Part shown: positions 34,724 through 42,733 of the stretch, in pieces
How the letters are laid out: the number at the start of each line of letters is the position of its first letter
Numbering within the stretch: position 1 is the stretch's first letter
Source: Mumia quercus
Lineage (GTDB): Bacteria > Actinomycetota > Actinomycetes > Propionibacteriales > Nocardioidaceae
Direction: 5' to 3'
DNA length: 64,000 nt
Assembly (NCBI RefSeq): GCF_025506335.1
Contig: NZ_JANZYO010000004.1
Location: forward strand, 310,001 to 374,000
Translations under genes and position numbers: made by a program
Notes under the pieces: model-generated
The model's input: the letters and a program-made list of their open reading frames with translations, nothing else
Told to the model about the DNA's origin: nothing
Database searches by the model: none

Positions 34724-34751
34724 GGTCCCCACCTTCCGGGACCTTGGTCAC
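34724..34751. promoter_or_regulatory. DevR/DosR-like boxes in the divergent promoter
   Basis: GGGACCTTGGTCAC (34738-34751) resembles the GGGAC...GTCCC-type DevR/DosR box with one changed position, and GGTCCC-N8-GGGACC (34724-34743) forms an overlapping inverted pair. It lies between DoxX (start 34653) and the flavin-fold gene (start 34819). The nearby DevR-like regulator is the candidate ligand; the consensus is quoted from memory. Confidence 0.45.
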
Positions 34752-34818
34752 TGGTCGCCGGCCCTGGTCGCGCCGCACGCTGAGGAGGTAGACGCGAGCG
34801 CCGGAGGGGGCGAGGACG

Positions 34819-35277
34819 ATGGGTGCAGGGCCGCGAACCAACCCCGCCGCCTGGGACTGGGTCCCCGCCACCGAGATGCTCACCGAGCCGGAGTGCTGGC
34901 GCCGTGTCGCCCGCGCGGAACTCGGCCGCATCGCATTCCTCACCGACGACGCGATCCGCGTCTACCCGGTCGCGTACGCCACCCGTGACCAGCGGGTCTA
35001 CCTCCGCACCTCCCCGTACTCCGAGCTCGCGCTCCAGCGCGACGGCCGGGTGACGTTCGAGGTGGAGGAAGTCGACTCCGCCACCAGGTCGGGATGGACC
35101 GTCTTGCTGACCGGCTCGCTGGCTGCCGTCGCCGACCCGTACGAGATCGCGTCGGTGTGGACGGCGTCCTCGGTCCGTCCCTGGGCCGACGGCTGGCGCG
35201 AGCACACCTTGCGACTGACTCCGGAGAGCGTCTCCGGGGTCGTCGTCCACGGAACCCCCACCACCCAGGAGAGGTGA
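34819..35277 (+). CDS. Pyridoxamine 5'-phosphate oxidase-fold (split-barrel) protein
   Basis: 152 aa. Split beta-barrel pattern: ECWRRVARAELGRIAFLTDD (residues 24-43), RVYPVAYATRDQRVYLRTSP and VTFEVEEVDSATRSGWTVLLTG (key VEVDSATRSGWTVLLTG-like segment). This family binds FMN or F420; members sit in DosR-type regulons. Reaction unknown. ATG at 34819 is used; the codons before it lack a plausible start. Five bases separate it from the universal-stress gene, so co-transcription is likely. Confidence 0.82.
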   Translation: MGAGPRTNPAAWDWVPATEMLTEPECWRRVARAELGRIAFLTDDAIRVYPVAYATRDQRVYLRTSPYSELALQRDGRVTFEVEEVDSATRSGWTVLLTGSLAAVADPYEIASVWTASSVRPWADGWREHTLRLTPESVSGVVVHGTPTTQER

Positions 35278-35282
35278 GAACG

Positions 35283-36176
35283 ATGGGCACGACCGTACGA
35301 GCACCGCACCCCGTCACCGTCGGGATCGACTCCAGCCCCTCGAGAACGGAGACGGGCCTGCGCTACGGGATCGCCCAGGCGAGGATGCTCGACGTGCCGC
35401 TGGCGCTCGTCCACGCCTCAGCGCTGCCGTTCGAGGGCGCCACATTCACTCCGTACGAGGTCAAGGCCGCGCGTGAAGAGGCGACCGAGGTGCTCGAACG
35501 GGCAGCGATGCGCGCCCGCTACCTCGCTCCCGACCTCCGGGTGACGGTCCGGCCGGTCCTCGGCTCGGCGCCGGTCGCGCTCGAGTCGGTCTCGAAGGAG
35601 TCGTCGCTCCTCGTCGTGGTCCGGCGCGACGCCGGCGTCGCCGACCGGTTGCTCACCGGGAGCACCAGCTCGCGCATCGCCACCCGTGCCAGCTGCCCGG
35701 TCATGGTCGTCCCGTGCGACACCGAGCCGTCGAAGCGCGGCCCGGTCGTGGTGGCCATCGACGCGGACTCCCCGTCGCACGGTGCGTTGACGTTCGCGTT
35801 CGCCACCGCGCGCCGCGCAGGCGCCGACCTCGTCGTCCTCCACGCCACCGCCCGAGGCGGCTTCGAGCAGGGACGCCGCGCCGTCGGCGAGACGATCGCC
35901 GGGTGGCGGGAGGACTACCCAGAAGTCGAGGTGACGACGCGGACGGTCGAGGCGACGGCTCCGGCGGCGTGCGCGGACGCGACGCAGGGCGCACGGCTTC
36001 TCGTCCTCGGCCGTCACCGCACGACCGGGCGGCGCCTGCCGTGGACGCGCTCGGTCGCCAAGGCCGTGCTCGCCCAGACGACCTGCCCGGTCGTGACGGT
36101 CCCGCACGACGAGATCGACCTCGCGTACCACCCGCGTCCACGCGCGATGCAGGCACCGGTGGGGCCGGTCTACTGA
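35283..36176 (+). CDS. Tandem universal stress protein
   Basis: 297 aa, two UspA domains (about 8-145 and 152-275). Domain 1 begins VTVGIDSSPSRTETGLRYG and has SLLVVVRRDAG...GSTSSRIATRASCPVMVVP (key GSTSSRIATRASCPVMVVP); domain 2 begins VVVAIDADSPSHGAL and ends VAKAVLAQTTCPVVTVP. The G-x-GS-x9 ATP motif is partly kept in domain 1 and altered in domain 2. Tandem Usps are typical members of actinobacterial dormancy regulons. It follows the flavin-fold gene by 5 bp. Confidence 0.9.
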   Translation: MGTTVRAPHPVTVGIDSSPSRTETGLRYGIAQARMLDVPLALVHASALPFEGATFTPYEVKAAREEATEVLERAAMRARYLAPDLRVTVRPVLGSAPVALESVSKESSLLVVVRRDAGVADRLLTGSTSSRIATRASCPVMVVPCDTEPSKRGPVVVAIDADSPSHGALTFAFATARRAGADLVVLHATARGGFEQGRRAVGETIAGWREDYPEVEVTTRTVEATAPAACADATQGARLLVLGRHRTTGRRLPWTRSVAKAVLAQTTCPVVTVPHDEIDLAYHPRPRAMQAPVGPVY

Positions 36177-36183
36177 GCGCCCG

Positions 36184-36846
36184 TCAGGGGTGACGCTGCT
36201 CGTCACCCTCCGTACGGCGGACCTCGGCGCCGAACACGGCCGCCTGGGTCCGCCGCTGCATGCCGAGCTTCGCCAACACGTTGGTGACGTAGTTCTTCAC
36301 CGTCTTCTCGGCGACGAAGAGCCGCTCGCCGATCTCCCGGTTGCTGAGCCCGTCCGTGATCAGCATCAGCACCTCCCGCTCGCGCTCGGTCAGCCCGTCG
36401 AGCCTCGGGTCGCGCTGAGGTGACTCCCGGTCGCGCAGGCGACGCATGAGCTGGGCGACCACCTGCGGGTCGAGCAGCGACCGGCCCGCCGCCACCTCAC
36501 GCACCGACTCGATGAGCCGCGACCCCAGGACCTCCTTGAGCAGGTAGCCCGAAGCACCCGCGAGGATCGCCGCGTAGACAGCCTCGTCGTCGTCGTACGA
36601 GGTGAGCATCAGCGTACGCGTGGCGGGCAGCGAGTCCTGGAGCTCGCGACAGACGTCGATCCCGCTGCCATCGGGCAACCGTACGTCGAGGACCGCGACG
36701 TCGGGTGCGACCGACGGGATGCGCGCGAGCGCCTGCGCGACGTCCGCAGCCTCTCCGACGACGCGGATGTCGTCAGCGGTCTCAAGGAGGTCGGCGACCC
36801 CCCTCCGGACGATCTCATGGTCGTCGACCACGAAGACCCGGATCAT
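36184..36846 (-). CDS. NarL/LuxR response regulator, DevR/DosR-like
   Basis: 220 aa. Receiver domain (1-120): acidic pocket VDDH (D8, D9), phosphoacceptor D54 in VLDVRL, T/S in LTSYDDD and K104 in YLLKEV. C-terminal LuxR HTH (about 148-210): LTEREREVLMLITDGLSNRE, EKTVKNYVTNVLAKLGM. This matches DevR-type regulators. ATG at 36846 overlaps the stop of the sensor kinase (ATGA), giving one operon. Targets probably include the DoxX, flavin-fold and Usp genes just upstream. Confidence 0.9.
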   Translation of the reverse strand: MIRVFVVDDHEIVRRGVADLLETADDIRVVGEAADVAQALARIPSVAPDVAVLDVRLPDGSGIDVCRELQDSLPATRTLMLTSYDDDEAVYAAILAGASGYLLKEVLGSRLIESVREVAAGRSLLDPQVVAQLMRRLRDRESPQRDPRLDGLTEREREVLMLITDGLSNREIGERLFVAEKTVKNYVTNVLAKLGMQRRTQAAVFGAEVRRTEGDEQRHP

Positions 36847-38462
36847 GCGTCGCCTCCTTCGTCGGGCAGCGGCGACCGCCACCGCAACGTCGTCCCACCG
36901 GGCCCGCTCGTCACGTGGCACGAGCCCGAGCGTGCGTCGGCACGCCGTACGAGGTTGTCGAGCCCACGACGCGCAGCGCCCTCCGGGATGCCCTGCCCGT
37001 CGTCGCTGACCGTGACGACGACCTCCCCACCACGCACCACGCAGCGCAGCTCGATGCGTCCGGCGTGGGCGTGCCTTCGCGCGTTCGAGACGCCTTCGCG
37101 CGCCACGGCGATGACGTCGTCGGCGAGCGCGTCGTCGAGCGCGAGGTCTACCGGGCCGTCGATCTGGAGCGTGACCGCTGGTCCCCCGTCGCCGGGCGCG
37201 GAGGCGATCCGGCGGAGCCTGCGCCGTACGCCGCCCTGTCCGGGGTCGGTGTCGTGGAGCTCGAAGATGGTGCGGCGGATCTGCCGGATCGTCTCGTCCA
37301 TCTCCGCGACCTGAGCCGCGAGCCGGTCGCGCGGGGGCCCGTCGGGGATGGTGGCGTGGACGCTCTGGAGGGTGAGCCCGCTGGCGAACAGGCGCTGGAT
37401 CACGTGGTCGTGGAGGTCGCGGGCGATGCGGTCGCGATCCTCCAGGACGAGCATCGCCTCGTGCGCGCGTCGGACGTCGCGCTTGCCGAGCGCCAGGGCA
37501 GCCTGCCCGGCGAACGCCTCCGCGAGCGAGAGGTCGGTGTCGTCGAAGCGCGGCGGGCCGTCACGCAGCACCAGCAGGAGGCCGCGTGGGTCGTCGGCGT
37601 CGACCAGCGGCACGAGCAACGCCTGCGAGGCCGCGATGTCCGGCAGGTCCAGGCCCAGCGGACCGCACACCTGCGCGACGGGGCCGGTCGTCGGCTCGAC
37701 CGGGGCCGGCTTCTCGTTCGCCGCCGTCCGTACGCCGACCAGGTCCTGGCCGTACGCCCCGGCCGCGCGGGCCACCGTGTAGGTGCCGCCGTCGGAGGGC
37801 AGGAGCACGGCGACGAGCGACGCCCGCGTGATCTCCTGGACCCGGACGGCCACCAGGTCCAGCGCGTCGACGCCGTCGGGAGACAGGAGCTCGCGGGTCA
37901 CCTCCGCGGACGCCGACGACCACGCCTCCCGCCGGCGGCTCTCGTCGTACAGGCGGGCGTTCGCGATCGCCACGCCCGCGGTCTCTCCCAGCGCACGCGC
38001 GAGCTCGGCGTCCTCCTCGCTGAACGCCCCGCGCCCGCTGTCGGTGAGGTAGAGGTTGCCGTAGACCCGGCCGCGCACCTCGAGGCCGAGACCGAGGAAC
38101 GACTGCATCGGCGGGTGCTCGGGCGGGAAGCCTGTGTAGTGCGGGTGGGTCGTCACGTCGTCGAGGCGGACCGCGGGACCACCGTCGAGGAGGTCGCCGA
38201 GCAGCCCACGTCCGCGGGGCAGGTGACCGATCCGTGCCGCCGTCTCCTCGTCGATGCCCGCGTGGATGAAGACCTCGAGCTGACCGTCGTCGTCGAACAC
38301 GCCGATCGCGCCGTACCGCGCCCCGACGAGGTCGATCGCGACCCTCACGATGCGACGCAGGACCTCCGGGAGGTCGAGCTCCTCGACCAGCGTCCGGTTG
38401 GCGTCGAGCAGCAGCCGCAGACGGTCGGCGGCGTCTCCTGCACCCTCGGCTCGCCTCGTCAC
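36843..38462 (-). CDS. Two-GAF sensor histidine kinase, DevS/DosT-like
   Basis: 539 aa from GTG at 38462. GAF-A (about 20-175) contains GFPPEHPPM with H116, which aligns with the heme-ligand His of mycobacterial DevS, and GNLYLTDSGRGAFSEEDAEL; GAF-B spans about 195-330. HisKA_3 dimerisation motif EDRDRIARDLHDHVIQRLFA has phospho-His H351; the HATPase part has REGVSNARRHAHA and DDGQGIP. It probably senses O2, NO or redox state and phosphorylates the regulator encoded next (ATGA overlap). Heme binding is inferred from one conserved residue. Confidence 0.88.
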   Translation of the reverse strand: MTRRAEGAGDAADRLRLLLDANRTLVEELDLPEVLRRIVRVAIDLVGARYGAIGVFDDDGQLEVFIHAGIDEETAARIGHLPRGRGLLGDLLDGGPAVRLDDVTTHPHYTGFPPEHPPMQSFLGLGLEVRGRVYGNLYLTDSGRGAFSEEDAELARALGETAGVAIANARLYDESRRREAWSSASAEVTRELLSPDGVDALDLVAVRVQEITRASLVAVLLPSDGGTYTVARAAGAYGQDLVGVRTAANEKPAPVEPTTGPVAQVCGPLGLDLPDIAASQALLVPLVDADDPRGLLLVLRDGPPRFDDTDLSLAEAFAGQAALALGKRDVRRAHEAMLVLEDRDRIARDLHDHVIQRLFASGLTLQSVHATIPDGPPRDRLAAQVAEMDETIRQIRRTIFELHDTDPGQGGVRRRLRRIASAPGDGGPAVTLQIDGPVDLALDDALADDVIAVAREGVSNARRHAHAGRIELRCVVRGGEVVVTVSDDGQGIPEGAARRGLDNLVRRADARSGSCHVTSGPGGTTLRWRSPLPDEGGDA

Positions 38463-38490
38463 CCCGTGTCCTCCGCTCGTGCTCGCCCTG

Positions 38491-38509
38491 ATTCTAGGGG
38501 CCAATCCCC
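38491..38509 (-). promoter_or_regulatory. Promoter and dyad of the kinase-regulator operon
   Basis: On the minus strand a good -10 box TAGAAT (38496-38491) lies 29 nt upstream of the GTG. The dyad GGGGCCAATCCCC (38497-38509) abuts its upstream side, where an activator or the operon's own regulator could bind. A matching -35 was not obvious. Confidence 0.45.
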
Positions 38510-38533
38510 GGCGTGTGGCCAGGGAACGACGAA

Positions 38534-38569
38534 AGGACCCGCCGCCCTGGGAGAAGGGCGACGGGTCCT
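38534..38569 (-). terminator. Terminator downstream of rplI
   Basis: AGGACCCG and CGGGTCCT form the outer 8-bp stem (38534-38541 / 38562-38569); inner GCCCT/AGGGC pairing extends it. It lies 23 bp after the rplI stop and before the divergent-facing kinase promoter, ending the ribosomal operon. Confidence 0.75.
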
Positions 38570-38591
38570 CGCGACTCGCGGGCGGCCTGGA

Positions 38592-39035
38592 TCAGGCAGC
38601 GACCACGTTGATCGTGACCTTGGCGGTCACCTCGGGGTGGACGCGCACCTGCACGTCGTACGACCCGAGGGCCTTGATCGGGTTGCCGATCTCGATGCGT
38701 CGCTTGTCGACGTCGGCGCCTGCGCCCTCGAGCGCGGAAGCGATGTCGGACACGGTGACCGCACCGAACAGGCGACCCTCTTCACCAGCGCGGACCTTCA
38801 CCTTGACGGCGTTGGACTCGAGCTTCTGCTTGAGGGCGTTGGCGTCGTCGAGGTCGTGGATCGCCCGGGCGTCGCGCGCCTTCTTGATCGACTCCACCTG
38901 ACGGCCGGCGCCACGCGTCCAACGGATCGCGTACTTGCGAGGCAGCAGGTAGTTACGGCCGTAGCCGTCCTTGACCTCGACGATGTCGCCGGGGGCACCG
39001 AGACCGGTGACCTCGTGGGTGAGGATGAGCTTCAT
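38592..39035 (-). CDS. rplI: 50S ribosomal protein L9
   Basis: 147 aa, normal length. N-terminal [32 protein letters not shown] (key [17 protein letters not shown]) is the canonical rRNA-binding part, followed by the long connecting helix and the C-terminal domain. It stabilises 23S rRNA near the L1 stalk. Last gene of the rpsF-ssb-rpsR-rplI operon; 21 bp separate it from rpsR. A terminator hairpin follows. Confidence 0.97.
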   Translation of the reverse strand: MKLILTHEVTGLGAPGDIVEVKDGYGRNYLLPRKYAIRWTRGAGRQVESIKKARDARAIHDLDDANALKQKLESNAVKVKVRAGEEGRLFGAVTVSDIASALEGAGADVDKRRIEIGNPIKALGSYDVQVRVHPEVTAKVTINVVAA

Positions 39036-39056
39036 GATTAGTCCCTTCCCCTTCGA

Positions 39057-39296
39057 TCAGCGACCGGTCGAGGTGTAGGGAAGCAGCGCCATCTCACGGG
39101 CGTTCTTGATCGCGGTCGCGATCTTGCGCTGCTCCTGGACGGACACACCCGTGACGCGGCGAGCGCGGATCTTGCCGCGGTCGGAGATGAACTTCCGCAG
39201 CAGGGTGGTGTCCTTGTAGTCGATGTACGTGATCTTCGCAGCCTTGAGCGGATTGCTCTTCTTCTTCGGCTTACGAACAACGGGCTTGGCAGCCAT
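39057..39296 (-). CDS. rpsR: 30S ribosomal protein S18
   Basis: 79 aa with the S18 core [20 protein letters not shown] and [22 protein letters not shown] (key [17 protein letters not shown]). There are no Cys residues that would form a zinc site, so it is the C- type. It pairs with S6 on the 30S platform. Located between ssb and rplI in the usual order. ATG start; a GGAAGGGAGC-type ribosome site lies just upstream. Confidence 0.97.
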   Translation of the reverse strand: MAAKPVVRKPKKKSNPLKAAKITYIDYKDTTLLRKFISDRGKIRARRVTGVSVQEQRKIATAIKNAREMALLPYTSTGR

Positions 39297-39391
39297 TGTG
39301 GTGCTCCCTTCCGGTGAGCCCGACCCGCAGCACGGGTCGGAATGACGCGGCGATCATCGATCGCCTTCGGTTGTCGTTCAGACGCGCAGGC

Positions 39392-39934
39392 TCAGAACGG
39401 CGGCTCGTCGCTCGAGCCGGCCGGAGAGGCCCACGGGTCATTGCCAGCGCTGCCACCCTGCGGAGCAGGCGAGGACCACGGGTCGTTGGCCGGGGCGGCC
39501 TGCTGGCCCCCACCGAACCCGCCCTGCTGGCCGCCACCTTGCTGGTAGCCACCGCCCCCACCGCCAGAGCGGGAGGCCTTGGTGACCTTCGCGGTGGCGC
39601 TGCGCAGGCTCGGACCGACCTCGTCGACGTCGATCTCGAACACGGTGCGCTTCTCGCCCTCACGCGTCTCGTACTGGCGCGACTTGAGGCGCCCCTGCAC
39701 GATCACGCGCATGCCCTTCTGGAGGGACTCGGCCACGTTCTCCGCGGCCTGCCGCCACACGGCGCACCCGAGGAACAGCGTGTCTCCGTCGCGCCACTCG
39801 CCGCTCTGCCGGTCGAACGTACGCGGCGTCGAGGCGATGCGGAAGTTCGCGACGGCCGCGCCGGACGGCGTGAACCGCAGCTCGGGCTCGTCCACGAGGT
39901 TGCCGACGACGGTGATGACGGTCTCGCCTGCCAT
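39392..39934 (-). CDS. ssb: Single-stranded DNA-binding protein
   Basis: 180 aa. N-terminal OB fold (1-115) opens [19 protein letters not shown] and contains [22 protein letters not shown] flexible Gly/Gln-rich linker ([19 protein letters not shown]) leads to the acidic tip SSDEPPF that binds partner proteins. It coats single-stranded DNA in replication and repair. It sits between rpsF and rpsR, as in most bacteria. Confidence 0.97.
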   Translation of the reverse strand: MAGETVITVVGNLVDEPELRFTPSGAAVANFRIASTPRTFDRQSGEWRDGDTLFLGCAVWRQAAENVAESLQKGMRVIVQGRLKSRQYETREGEKRTVFEIDVDEVGPSLRSATAKVTKASRSGGGGGGYQQGGGQQGGFGGGQQAAPANDPWSSPAPQGGSAGNDPWASPAGSSDEPPF

Positions 39935-40066
39935 GTCTCTACTCCAACGGGTCGCGGGATGTCTGCTGGCTAGCAGTCAACATCAAGAGTCCGACACAAG
40001 CGACCCCTTGCGACGCCCCGTGGAAAACCACGGACGCCCGTACAGGGGACGACGTGTCGTCGTCCG

Positions 40067-40354
40067 TCACTTCTCGGGCCGGATGACCTTCGTACGCATG
40101 ACGGACTCGTTCAGCGTGAGCTGACGGTCGAGCTCCTTGACGGTCGCGGGCGTCGCGGTCAGGTCGACCACGGCGTAGATCCCCTCGGACCGCTTGTTGA
40201 TCTCGTAGGCAAGACGACGCTTGCCCCAGATGTCGACGTTGTCGACGGTGCCACCGTCCTGACGCACCACGTTGAGGTACGTGTCCAGGCTCGGGGCCAC
40301 CGTGCGCTCGTCGAGGTCGGGATCGAGGATCACCATGACTTCGTAGTGACGCAA
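40067..40354 (-). CDS. rpsF: 30S ribosomal protein S6
   Basis: 95 aa, read from TTG at 40354 as [19 protein letters not shown], which gives the standard S6 N-terminus; the frame contains no nearer ATG or GTG in the right place. A strong AGGAGG lies about 10 nt upstream. The rest ([40 protein letters not shown]) is typical. S6 binds S18 on the 30S platform. First gene of the operon, 132 bp upstream of ssb; the leader carries a small hairpin. Confidence 0.93.
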   Translation of the reverse strand: MRHYEVMVILDPDLDERTVAPSLDTYLNVVRQDGGTVDNVDIWGKRRLAYEINKRSEGIYAVVDLTATPATVKELDRQLTLNESVMRTKVIRPEK

Positions 40355-40382
40355 GGCAACTCCACCTCCTTCGGTCTGTACG

Positions 40383-40401
40383 GTCACGGTCCTTCCGTGA
40401 C
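40383..40401 (-). promoter_or_regulatory. Hairpin in the rpsF leader
   Basis: In the mRNA sense, GTCACGG-AAGGA-CCGTGAC forms a perfect 7-bp stem with 5-nt loop, 28 nt upstream of the TTG start. S6:S18 complexes bind rpsF leaders in other bacteria, but their CCG-bulge structure is not clearly visible here. The reading as an autoregulatory element is speculative. Confidence 0.3.
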
Positions 40402-40540
40402 AGGAGGGCTCTGCATCGCGCTGCCCGGGCACCGTGACTCCGGCATGGGCCGGCGGTGGCCAGGCAACCGACTCAGTCTATCGGGCCCCCTCACGGCGTC
40501 CCAAATCGCTGTCCGCTCCGGGGGCGCGCATGATCACGGG

Positions 40541-41248
40541 GTGGGCACGGTCTGGCTCTGGGGCGCGGTCGCGGCGTCGTCGTTGATGATAGGAGCGGTC
40601 CTCGGGGTCGCGCGCCGGTGGAGCGACGGCCTCGTCGGGACCGTGCTGGGCTTCGGGGCAGGCGCGCTCCTGGCCAGCATCTCGTTCGAGCTGTTCCCTG
40701 ACGGGTTCGAGGTCGGGGGTGCGGTCGCGCTCGCGCTCGGGCTCGCGTTCGGGGCCTGCGTGTTCTACGTCGCCGACCGCTGGGTCGAGCGGATCGGCGG
40801 GCGTACGCGCGAGGGCGCCGCCGGGCTGCCGCTCGCGCTCGGAGCGTTCCTCGACGGCATCCCGGAGCAGGCTGCGCTGGGCATCGGGATCGCCAAGTCC
40901 GGTGGGGTGAGCGTGGCGCTCCTCGTCGCCATCTTCGTCTCGAACCTGCCGGAGGCGATCGGTTCGGCATCGGACATGCGCGAGGCGGGGTCGCCCTCGC
41001 GTCGCGTCCTCGGCCTCTGGGCCGCGGTGTCTGTCGTCTGCCTGCTCGGCACGGTCGCCGGCTACCTCGCGGCGCAGGTCATCGCCGACCGTTTCATCGG
41101 CGGGATCGACGGCTTCGCCGCCGGCGCGCTGCTCGTCATGCTGGTCGGCGCGATGATCCCCGAGGCCCAGGAGAAGATCCACGAGAAGGCCGGCCTCGCG
41201 GCCGTGCTCGGGTTCGCCGTCGCCGCCGGTCTCTCCGCCTTCTCCTGA
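40541..41248 (+). CDS. ZIP-family metal transporter
   Basis: 235 aa from GTG at 40541. Eight predicted spans; ZIP hallmarks are in helix 4-5: LGAFLDGIPEQAALGIGIAKSG (key FLDGIPEQAALGIG, Asp/Glu instead of His) and FVSNLPEAIGSASDMREAG. The family moves zinc, iron or manganese into the cytosol. The polar residues suggest metal transport but the ion is not predictable. It is divergent from rpsF and followed by the first 85-bp hairpin repeat. Confidence 0.82.
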   Translation: MGTVWLWGAVAASSLMIGAVLGVARRWSDGLVGTVLGFGAGALLASISFELFPDGFEVGGAVALALGLAFGACVFYVADRWVERIGGRTREGAAGLPLALGAFLDGIPEQAALGIGIAKSGGVSVALLVAIFVSNLPEAIGSASDMREAGSPSRRVLGLWAAVSVVCLLGTVAGYLAAQVIADRFIGGIDGFAAGALLVMLVGAMIPEAQEKIHEKAGLAAVLGFAVAAGLSAFS

Positions 41249-41290
41249 CCGCCGCGCCCCCGCCACCTCGCGTCCGCTCCCGCTCCCGCG

Positions 41291-41375
41291 GTTTGCCACG
41301 CCAGCGTGGGAAACCCTGGTTGGCGCGGCAAGCCTGCCACGCCAATCGGAACTCGCCACGTTGGCGTGGCAAACC
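41291..41375. repeat. 85-bp three-hairpin element, copy 1
   Basis: It contains hairpin A (GCCACG-CCAG-CGTGGG), hairpin B (TTGGCGCGGCA / TGCCACGCCAA) and hairpin C (GCCACG-TTGG-CGTGGC), framed by GTTT and AAACC. The same order and length recur at 42598-42682 and, diverged, at 50213-50296. It lies between the ZIP gene and the AbiEi-nuclease gene, whose start is 100 bp further on. Confidence 0.85.
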
Positions 41376-41475
41376 TTGTGACGCCCGCGATGGAGGGCCG
41401 TCCACAGGCCGACAACGGTCCACAGTGATCGCACGCCCGCCCTCGTCGCGGCGCGAGATCGACGACGGTGGACCC

Positions 41476-42549
41476 ATGGACGATGTGACCGCTCTCGCCG
41501 AGAGCCAGGGCGGGTACGTGACGCGCGGGCAGCTGCGCTCGCTCGGCTCGAGCGACTTCGGCATCGCCAAGGCCGTCCGTGCCGGCCTCCTTCGCAAGGT
41601 CCGCCACGGGACGTACGCGCCAGCAGCGACGTACGACCGGCTGGAGGGCGACGACCGATACCGGGTCAACGTGAGGGCCGTCCTCGACAAGCTCGGTCCG
41701 GAGTACGTCGCGAGCCACCGCTCGTCGTGCGCGGTCCACCGCTTCGGCACGTTCCGTGTCACCAACGACGAGGTGGACGTGACCCGGCGCGGAGGCACGC
41801 GCGGGCGCATCGAGGCCGGCGTCCGTTTCCACCATGGGACCGTGCGCGACGAAGACGTCATCGTCGTCGACGGATTGCCGGTGACCGAGCCGCTCCGAGC
41901 CTCGATCGAGACCACGACTCTGCCGACGCTGCGCCGCGATGTCGAGGCGGGGGTGGTCCTGCTGTCAGAGGGCATGCGTCTCAGCGGAACGACCCGCGAG
42001 CAGGTCGTCACGCTGCTGGACGACCGCTTCGGCTCGTGGCCGAGCACCAGCCTCGCGCGTATCGCTGTCACGATCGCGGACGGGCGCTGCGAGACCGTGG
42101 GCGAGTCGCGCTCGCTCTATCTGTTCGCCCGTCACAAGCTGCCCGTGCCGGAGCTCCAGGTCTGGGTCCGGCTTCCGGACGGGACGCTCGCGCGCGTCGA
42201 CTTCCTGTGGCTCCAGCACCGAACGTTCGGGGAGTTCGACGGGGCGGTGAAGTACGCCCTGGGCGACGCGGCCGAGCCGCGTCGCGCGTTGTACGACGAG
42301 AAGCTGCGTGAGGATGCGCTCCGCAGTTACGCCATGGGGGCGGCACGGTGGGGATGGGTGGACCTGGACGGCTCTCGCTCAGCGTCGACCGCACGTCGAA
42401 TTGCGGCGACTCTGGAGCAGTCGGTTCGGTTGTACGGGAAGAGCCGCATCGAGATTCCCGTCGTCGACCCCGCCGCCCTCGATCAGAGCGTCGTGTCGGC
42501 AGAGGTGCTCGCCGCCACGCGTCGACTCGAGTCGCTCACCGCCGGCTGA
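41476..42549 (+). CDS. AbiEi-like antitoxin domain fused to PD-(D/E)xK nuclease-like domain
   Basis: 357 aa. Residues 1-70 resemble the winged-helix AbiEi antitoxin N-terminus: ALAESQGGYVTRGQLRSLG, LLRKVRHGTYAPA. The C-terminal 150 residues look like a VSR/DUF559-type nuclease: helix Glu E210 (VGESRSLYLF), D242 in RVDFLW and E253...K259 in GEFDGAVKY, then KLREDALR. No AbiEii toxin gene is adjacent. Such solo genes are common in actinobacteria; function unproven, possibly phage defence or DNA processing. It is bracketed by 85-bp hairpin repeats. ATG at 41476 follows a short promoter gap. Confidence 0.75.
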   Translation: MDDVTALAESQGGYVTRGQLRSLGSSDFGIAKAVRAGLLRKVRHGTYAPAATYDRLEGDDRYRVNVRAVLDKLGPEYVASHRSSCAVHRFGTFRVTNDEVDVTRRGGTRGRIEAGVRFHHGTVRDEDVIVVDGLPVTEPLRASIETTTLPTLRRDVEAGVVLLSEGMRLSGTTREQVVTLLDDRFGSWPSTSLARIAVTIADGRCETVGESRSLYLFARHKLPVPELQVWVRLPDGTLARVDFLWLQHRTFGEFDGAVKYALGDAAEPRRALYDEKLREDALRSYAMGAARWGWVDLDGSRSASTARRIAATLEQSVRLYGKSRIEIPVVDPAALDQSVVSAEVLAATRRLESLTAG

Positions 42550-42597
42550 GACCGGACCACCCGCCGTGGTTCCGCAGCGGCGCTCTCGGCGCGCGGG

Positions 42598-42682
42598 GTT
42601 TGCCACGCTGGCGTGGCAAACCGTGGTTGGCGCGGCAAGCATGCCGCGCCAATCGGAACGCACCACGCTGGCGTGGCAAACC
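42598..42682. repeat. 85-bp three-hairpin element, copy 2
   Basis: Same length and hairpin order as copy 1, differing at roughly ten positions: GCCACG-CTGG-CGTGGC, TTGGCGCGGCA / TGCCGCGCCAA (perfect except one wobble), CCACG-CTGG-CGTGG. The changes largely keep the stems paired (for example CCA to CTG in the loop). It lies 49 bp after the AbiEi-nuclease stop, in the convergent gap with the FtsX gene. Confidence 0.85.
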
Positions 42683-42712
42683 ACGAAGCCCCGCGAGGGA
42701 GGCACGAAGGTC

Positions 42713-42733
42713 GCCACGCTGGCGTGGCAAACC
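42713..42733. repeat. Extra single hairpin of the same family
   Basis: GCCACG-CTGG-CGTGGC followed by AAACC, identical to the outer hairpin of copy 2, 30 bp further on. It suggests a partial duplication of the element. Confidence 0.75.

Noticed and set aside
34090-35304. Extended 404-codon version of the DoxX gene
   Set aside because: The added N-terminus overlaps the divergent flavin-fold gene and has no conserved sequence; the ATG at 34653 is used.
41476-42549. Complete AbiE toxin-antitoxin pair
   Set aside because: No AbiEii-type nucleotidyltransferase toxin adjoins; the gene is solo and carries its own nuclease-like domain.
41291-42733. Possible CRISPR array
   Set aside because: The repeats are palindromic, unequal, only a few in number and lack regular spacers; no cas genes are present.
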